Shown in pieces: positions 59,095 through 64,000 of a DNA stretch of 64,000 nt. Source of the stretch: Massospora cicadina (taxonomy: Eukaryota; Entomophthoromycota; Entomophthoromycetes; Entomophthorales; Entomophthoraceae); NCBI GenBank assembly GCA_022478985.1, contig JAKSZP010015914.1, forward strand, positions 101,503-165,502, written 5' to 3'. Position numbers and translations under genes: made by a program. The notes beneath the pieces are model-generated. The model was not told where the DNA came from. It worked only from the letters and a program-made list of their open reading frames with translations, and made no database searches. Numbering within the stretch: the first letter of the stretch is position 1; each line of letters begins with the position of its first letter.

Positions 59095-60310
59095 TAAACA
59101 TCATAATCCTCATGTAATTAGCTATCCAGGTTTAAGAAAGTGCATTGAGTTGGTAAAGAAAACCTATGACTGGCTAAAGACCAAAAGATATTACATAATG
59201 AATTGCATAATTTCTAACCTGTGAACGTGAAATATCAAACCAAACATAAATAACTAAGTTGCTTCATCCTCTATATAAGTTTTGATCTATGGACCTATGT
59301 TTAAGTGGACTTTATAGCATTCTTGACTTAGTCTGAAGGGTATGACTTCATAATAGTAGTCATTCATCATTTCATAAAGTATTCCTTGTTCATCCATAGA
59401 GTGATAGCCAGTTTGGAAGAGGCATTAGCTCAATTACTTGTTGACGTGTCTTCCGTGCTATTAGATTTCTTCAAGAAATGGTAAATGACTGAGGGACCTA
59501 TTTTACTTCCTAATAAAAAGAAGCTTTGTGATCCAACCTATGTATAAAAACTTGAAGATATACAGCATGCCACCCTCATTCAGATGGCCATATGCAATGA
59601 AAAAAGGAAGTGGTGATTTAATATCATTTATACTACATCATGTGGCATATGATAATTATGCAATTGATCCTCTTATAGCCCAATTTCATACAACAACTTG
59701 GTACATTCATCAACGGGAATGACTCCCTTCCAGATAAAAAATTAAGATATTATACTTCCTAAAAATATCACAACTAAAGACTGAGGATTGCATAACTAAC
59801 TAAAACTTGTAGAACACCTAAAATGTATCAAAAGTTTTGATTTAAGTTGTCACAAAGAATCAAGACTTAGTCTTGATTTTAGTAACAATGGATGTCTGTA
59901 CCCAAAGTACAAAATGAGTATATTGGCTTTTCTGACTTCAAAAAACTTGCTACTCAAGAAACTTAAAATTATTTTGTCTTGTAAAATGGCGGGACATTTC
60001 ATAGTGAGAAAAGCTATTAATAACGGTTTTTTAAACTAAAGTTTACTGAAAAATGAAATATTTTCCCAACAATTTGTTATTAATTAGTACATCCCTTCAA
60101 GAGACCATTCCAGCTGAGATAAAGCCCCTTTTAGTTAAAGGAAACAAACAATACAATAATAAAGATGTATTAAGCATTGAGAGCATGTTAAGGGTTTCAG
60201 TACTTAATGTCCTGGAAAGGTTTGTTGATATATGAAAATATCATGGTATCCATGTCATATTGTACAGATTGCAGTGTGTTGATTGCCAAGTTGTACAAAA
60301 TAAAATCCAA
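59095..60310 (+). pseudogene. Integrase and chromodomain of element 7
   Basis: Zinc-binding head at 59095-59220: HHNPHVISYPGLRKCIELVK then KTYDWLKTKRYYIM. Core at 59300-59740: SEGYDFIIVVIHHFIKYSLF, VIASLEEALAQLLVDV and ACHPHSDGHMQ, in changing frames. C-terminal region near 60080-60300: SLQETIPAEIKPLLV, then IESMLRVSV and YLMSWKGLLIYENIMV, the chromodomain signature Y-L-V-x-W-K-G. Hence a chromovirus on the plus strand. Many stops. Confidence 0.68.
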
Positions 60311-62454
60311 TATTAGTATTAATCAGTCTAATAAAATTTTAGCTATTAGGATATCCACACCGCATAATTATCACACTAGTAAAAAACCTAATGGAATGCT
60401 AGACCTTTACCTAAAAAGAAAAGGTAAAGTAAAAACTGTGGTGAGCCATATCAATAAGACTAGAAAGATTATTTTCAAGAAAAAACTGAGCCAAATACCT
60501 GTTTAATGCTTTTGTACATTTTATTTGCCCCTGAGAACAAACTCAAAAACTTTGGGTAGAAGCAAGATAAAAGATTAGAAGAGTTGGCATTGGGGGTTAA
60601 ATGAATAAAAAAGTGAGTTGTATGGCCATATCTTCTAGAACGACAGCGTCATAAAATTGTTGCGCTGTCAAAAAAGATTTTCAGGCTTTTGATGTCTAAA
60701 CTAGAGGTTCTATATAATTTTTTGGATGTCTCTGTTCAATATGGCTTCTATATAATCAATGACAAATGCTACTTTTGTTTTTGAAAAATCTTAATGAGCT
60801 ACCATATGTTGTAAGAATGGAGATATGCTACAATGCTTAATCTAACAGGAATATAACAAAAGCACGTGAGATATTCGGTATGATTAATTAAGAACTCAAT
60901 AATGTCACAAAACCGTTCAGTTTTATAGATTGGGGGAACTTGTTGCCTTAAGAGGGTATCTTGTCCCCCTCAATTAAGTTCTTCTGTTTCCTTTCAGATA
61001 AAAGTCTGATTAATAATCTTATTCATAGCTTATCCTTGAAATTCATTTTCCCATTGTACTAAAGCTTCCAGATCTCATAAGTGAGAATTAGGAAGCTATC
61101 TCATAATATATGTCAATAGATGGCAATAAATCATTGAAGCATATATTGTCTACCTTTATAGAAAATCACATAGTTGATTTTTGGTTTCGGAGGGATGTCC
61201 TGTCCAGAGATTTACTTTCCTTTGGGATGGCTCTTATTGATGTAATGAATTATGAAAGGCAATGACAACGAACTAAAATGCCAGAATAGTTAATATATTT
61301 GCAACTATATTGTTTACAACCATTAATGCTATTGTTGAGAATATGATAAGAAGCTCAAAGTAATACACTAATTAGATATATAGAAAATAATTTGGAACTA
61401 ACTTTATTTAGACTAAAGTTTAATAGTAATTATATGATGTTTAGGTGCCTTGTGGCTTAGAGAGCGTCTGGGTCCTCCCTGATCAAGTCTTCACTTCTCA
61501 TCTAGTATGAGGTCAAGAAGTAAAGATCTTCACATGTTGATGTCTGGATTGTTGTTCTCACATTATTATGTTGCTTTAGGATTGTGACTCAGGGATTCAG
61601 GATACAGTTTACCCAATTGTCAATTTTAGGCCCAGTTAGAATCTTATCTTAAGATAAATATTGAATCCCTTTTATTGGCTCTTGTCCATTTAAGGCATTG
61701 ATCAGTATGCAACAATTCATTCATGTCAGTGAGACTCAATTCCAGAGAAAGGTTCTTGAACCTCTCATTATTATGGTCTTCAATAAGTTTGAACATACGC
61801 CATTACAAACTCCAGCTGCACTCTAAGATCCTGCCAGAGGGGTACATAGGCTTGAATAAATATAGCATGGACTATATTAACAACGAGCCCTGGATAACAT
61901 CTGTAATAAATTCTTAATACGCCACATATAAACTATGTGGTATAACTCAAACCATGAGGTGAAAGCTTTTTCAAGCCATCTTCCAGGGCGATGATAATAA
62001 AATATGCAGAGATTACAATTTTTAAGGTGGGAAGGACTGTTAAAAATGCATTATATTGTGAAATCTCCCAAGTAGTGGTTGTAATAATCCCTTAGGTGGC
62101 AAGCGCATTTAACCTGATAATTTTGTTGCCCAGTTCCCTCATTGTTAACTCAGAAGTTTCAGGAGTGGAAAAATCCATCAGCAGCTGGAAACTGCTAGGT
62201 AATTGTGCTTCTATCTCATATAAGGCCTGGAATGGCAGCATCTTGATTACTCAGTAATAGATTATCAGGTAGGCCAGTGTTGAGTAATTGACTGGACCTA
62301 ATTGTCAGATATTCAATAAGGACATAATAATGCTAGCATGCTAAACTTATTATGGATCATATTAGATTTCGGCGATTATGGTTCAGGTATATCCTAAGTA
62401 TATCTGAACTTGGGATTTGTGGCCTAGCAATTTCACTTAATAAAAATTCAACTA
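60311..62454. other. Degraded interval, no confident feature
   Basis: Should contain the 3' LTR of element 7, but I cannot fix its ends or find a second copy. Short frames only. Confidence 0.35.
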
Positions 62455-62837
62455 TGATGACATGGGCTTGAGGGCTTTGTTGGTTAGGTTGGACTTAAAT
62501 TAAGTATTGACTTAATGACTCAGGCACGTAGACTTTGTTGATCTATGTCAAATTTAGTTTTTAATGTCAGTCAAGTTTTTGATCAAATTAATTACTAATT
62601 AGTGATACAAATCGCCTTGTATGTGCTGCTGATTACATGTGAAAGAGAATCAGCTCAGCTATTTGCAGATGCATCTGAAACGCCATCTTGAGAATGATGA
62701 CGGTGTTTACACCAACCCTGAGGCTGAGCATGATGCCCTGAGTTGAAGTATTTGTAGACGTTCTTACAAACATTTTACGTGGCCAAGTGCCATTGAAAAT
62801 GAGATGTCATGGGTAAGATGTGGTGAACATTGAACCC

Positions 62838-62868
62838 TATAAATAACCCTCAAGTTGATGCTAATAAA
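62838..62868 (+). promoter_or_regulatory. Putative LTR promoter and polyadenylation signal of element 8
   Basis: TATAAATA (62838-62845) is followed 18 bp later by AATAAA (62863-62868), about 240 bp before the gag start. The enclosing LTR could start at TGATGACATGGGCTTGAGG (about 62455) but no second copy is in the window. Confidence 0.35.
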
Positions 62869-63083
62869 AAACATTCAACTACTATGACTAGTTTATAATT
62901 TAACTTATAAACTTTTTGCATTTAATACTTACTTTGTATCAGTTGAGACTTTACTTGGGATCAGTAAGATCAGGGAGGCATGCCATCGTCCAAGTAAATG
63001 ACAGGGAATACAAATTTAAGTACTACCAAGAAGTTATATATTAAATTTTAGTCACCATCCAGTCTATTGTCATCATACAATAG

Positions 63084-64000
63084 ATGCACAAAACTTCATC
63101 CTACTGCAGAAGAAGAATCAGCCCGCCAAAGAGAACCAAAACTCAACAAGTGGCGCTCATGGCTGGGATCGTAGATGGTGACCACACTGAGCAGGGGATC
63201 AATCCCAGTCAATTATTCAGAACCATCACTGGGCCCAATGGGAATACTGAAATGATGGTGTCCCAGATTAATTGGGAGGTTGTACCCATTATTACCTATC
63301 CCAACAAGCCCAATTCACCTGAAGAGCTGGAACGTCTTGAACAGCAGTTGTTAAGAGGGTATCAAAAAAGACAAGGGCCCGCAGACAATAGTAGTAATCC
63401 TTTTTACCACCAACGACAGCAAGATGTGTTGTGGATGAGATATCTTGCTCATCATCAAACAAGTGTAGCTCAGATCTGAAAAATTTAATTGGGATAGAGA
63501 ATATCGCCCAATACTAAATTGAATTTGTACATCCCACCTCTAGAAATTCTCAGATGACAATCGCCCGCCATCATGCAGCCATTACTGAGTTGGTGAACTT
63601 CTCTCACAACTCCAGCCAGGCGGGCCAAATTTTAAATGAGCGATTGGAAGCCAACTTTGCTGAGGTCCGTTCTAGTTTGGAGACAAATTTTAACTGCACC
63701 TCTTGGGCTAATGACCAGGTAGCAGAATTAGCACAAGAGCTAAATGACAGATTGCATCCCATCTTTGAAAAATTTCTTAGAGGAAGGAGGAATCACCAAA
63801 TCTTGGGTCAGCAATATCACTCAGACTTTTATTAACGCTTCAGAGTTCATGAGGTTTAATCATGAAGCCCAAGAGGTGCAGTTAAACCATAACAATGAAT
63901 TTTGTGACCAGTATCGACGTCTGAGCACCCAAATTTCGCATATGAAGGATGAATACACCAGAAAAATCAATTTTTTTGGCAAACACAATTTGCTGACCAA
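63084..64000 (+). pseudogene. gag: gag of element 8, cut by the window edge
   Basis: An ATG at 63084 opens a 131-codon frame (MHKTSSYCRRRISPPKRTKT) with NKPNSPEELERLEQQLLRGY. After a stop at 63477 the next frames read MTIARHHAAITELVNFSHNS, ELAQELNDRLHPIFEKFL and, after a shift at about 63780, GGITKSWVSNITQTF, then NEFCDQYRRLSTQISHMKDE at the edge. The helical, coiled-coil character and the position after an LTR-like promoter fit gag. Protease and pol would be to the right. Confidence 0.55.

Noticed and set aside
61360..62240. Similarity of 61440-61500 to the element 3 LTR and integrase-like minus frames near 62200
   Set aside because: The resemblance is short and patchy and no termini could be fixed; not enough to annotate.
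1..64000. tRNA, rRNA, CRISPR arrays, bacterial operons or riboswitches
   Set aside because: None seen; the content and architecture are eukaryotic retrotransposons.

Overview
The window reads as eukaryotic, most likely fungal, accessory DNA that is almost entirely made of retrotransposons. The support is Ty3/gypsy chromoviruses with C-terminal chromodomains, an L1/Tx1-type LINE with an APE endonuclease, AT-rich spacer, and no intact host gene, tRNA, rRNA or CRISPR. A large TE-rich basidiomycete genome such as a rust is my inference; nothing here proves the taxon. Nearly every coding region is broken by stops and frameshifts, so most entries are pseudogenes.

Layout. 1-6181: a minus-strand chromovirus (element 1), its 3' LTR running off the left edge. 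6182-9926: AT-rich DNA with a Helitron/Helentron-like remnant split by a truncated LINE tail, two unusual 19-bp insertions flanked by perfect 17-bp repeats, and one exon-like island. 9927-11397: a solo LTR (family 2, TSD TTATA) that contains another solo LTR (TRIM family). 12088-45766: one nest of elements. Element 4 (Ty3, +) carries a small non-autonomous LTR element (12672-14419) in its gag and element 5 (Ty3, +, 18874-43040) in its RT. Element 5 carries element 3 (Ty3, -, 20401-34673) in its gag, an ORF1-only LINE (-, 37637-39544) in its RNase H, and a solo LTR (41874-43032) at its 3' edge. Element 3 carries element 2 (chromovirus, +, 21252-27272) in its integrase and a 5' fragment of element 6 (+, 32341-34183). 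Most junctions are supported by 5-bp target duplications, matching LTR pairs and host-element domains resuming on the far side. 45840-46985: a second small LTR-like repeat pair. 49439-54662: a near full-length LINE with a long target duplication. 54.7-64 kb: scattered remains of at least two more Ty3 elements, ending in a gag that leaves the window.

The less usual points are the four-level nest; LTRs that carry conserved reading frames near their 5' ends (U3) in two or more families; a conserved nested palindrome just upstream of the TATA box in the small LTR family; an ORF1-only, HAL1-like LINE relative sharing the 3' end of the full-length LINE; and the 19-bp insertions with identical architecture.
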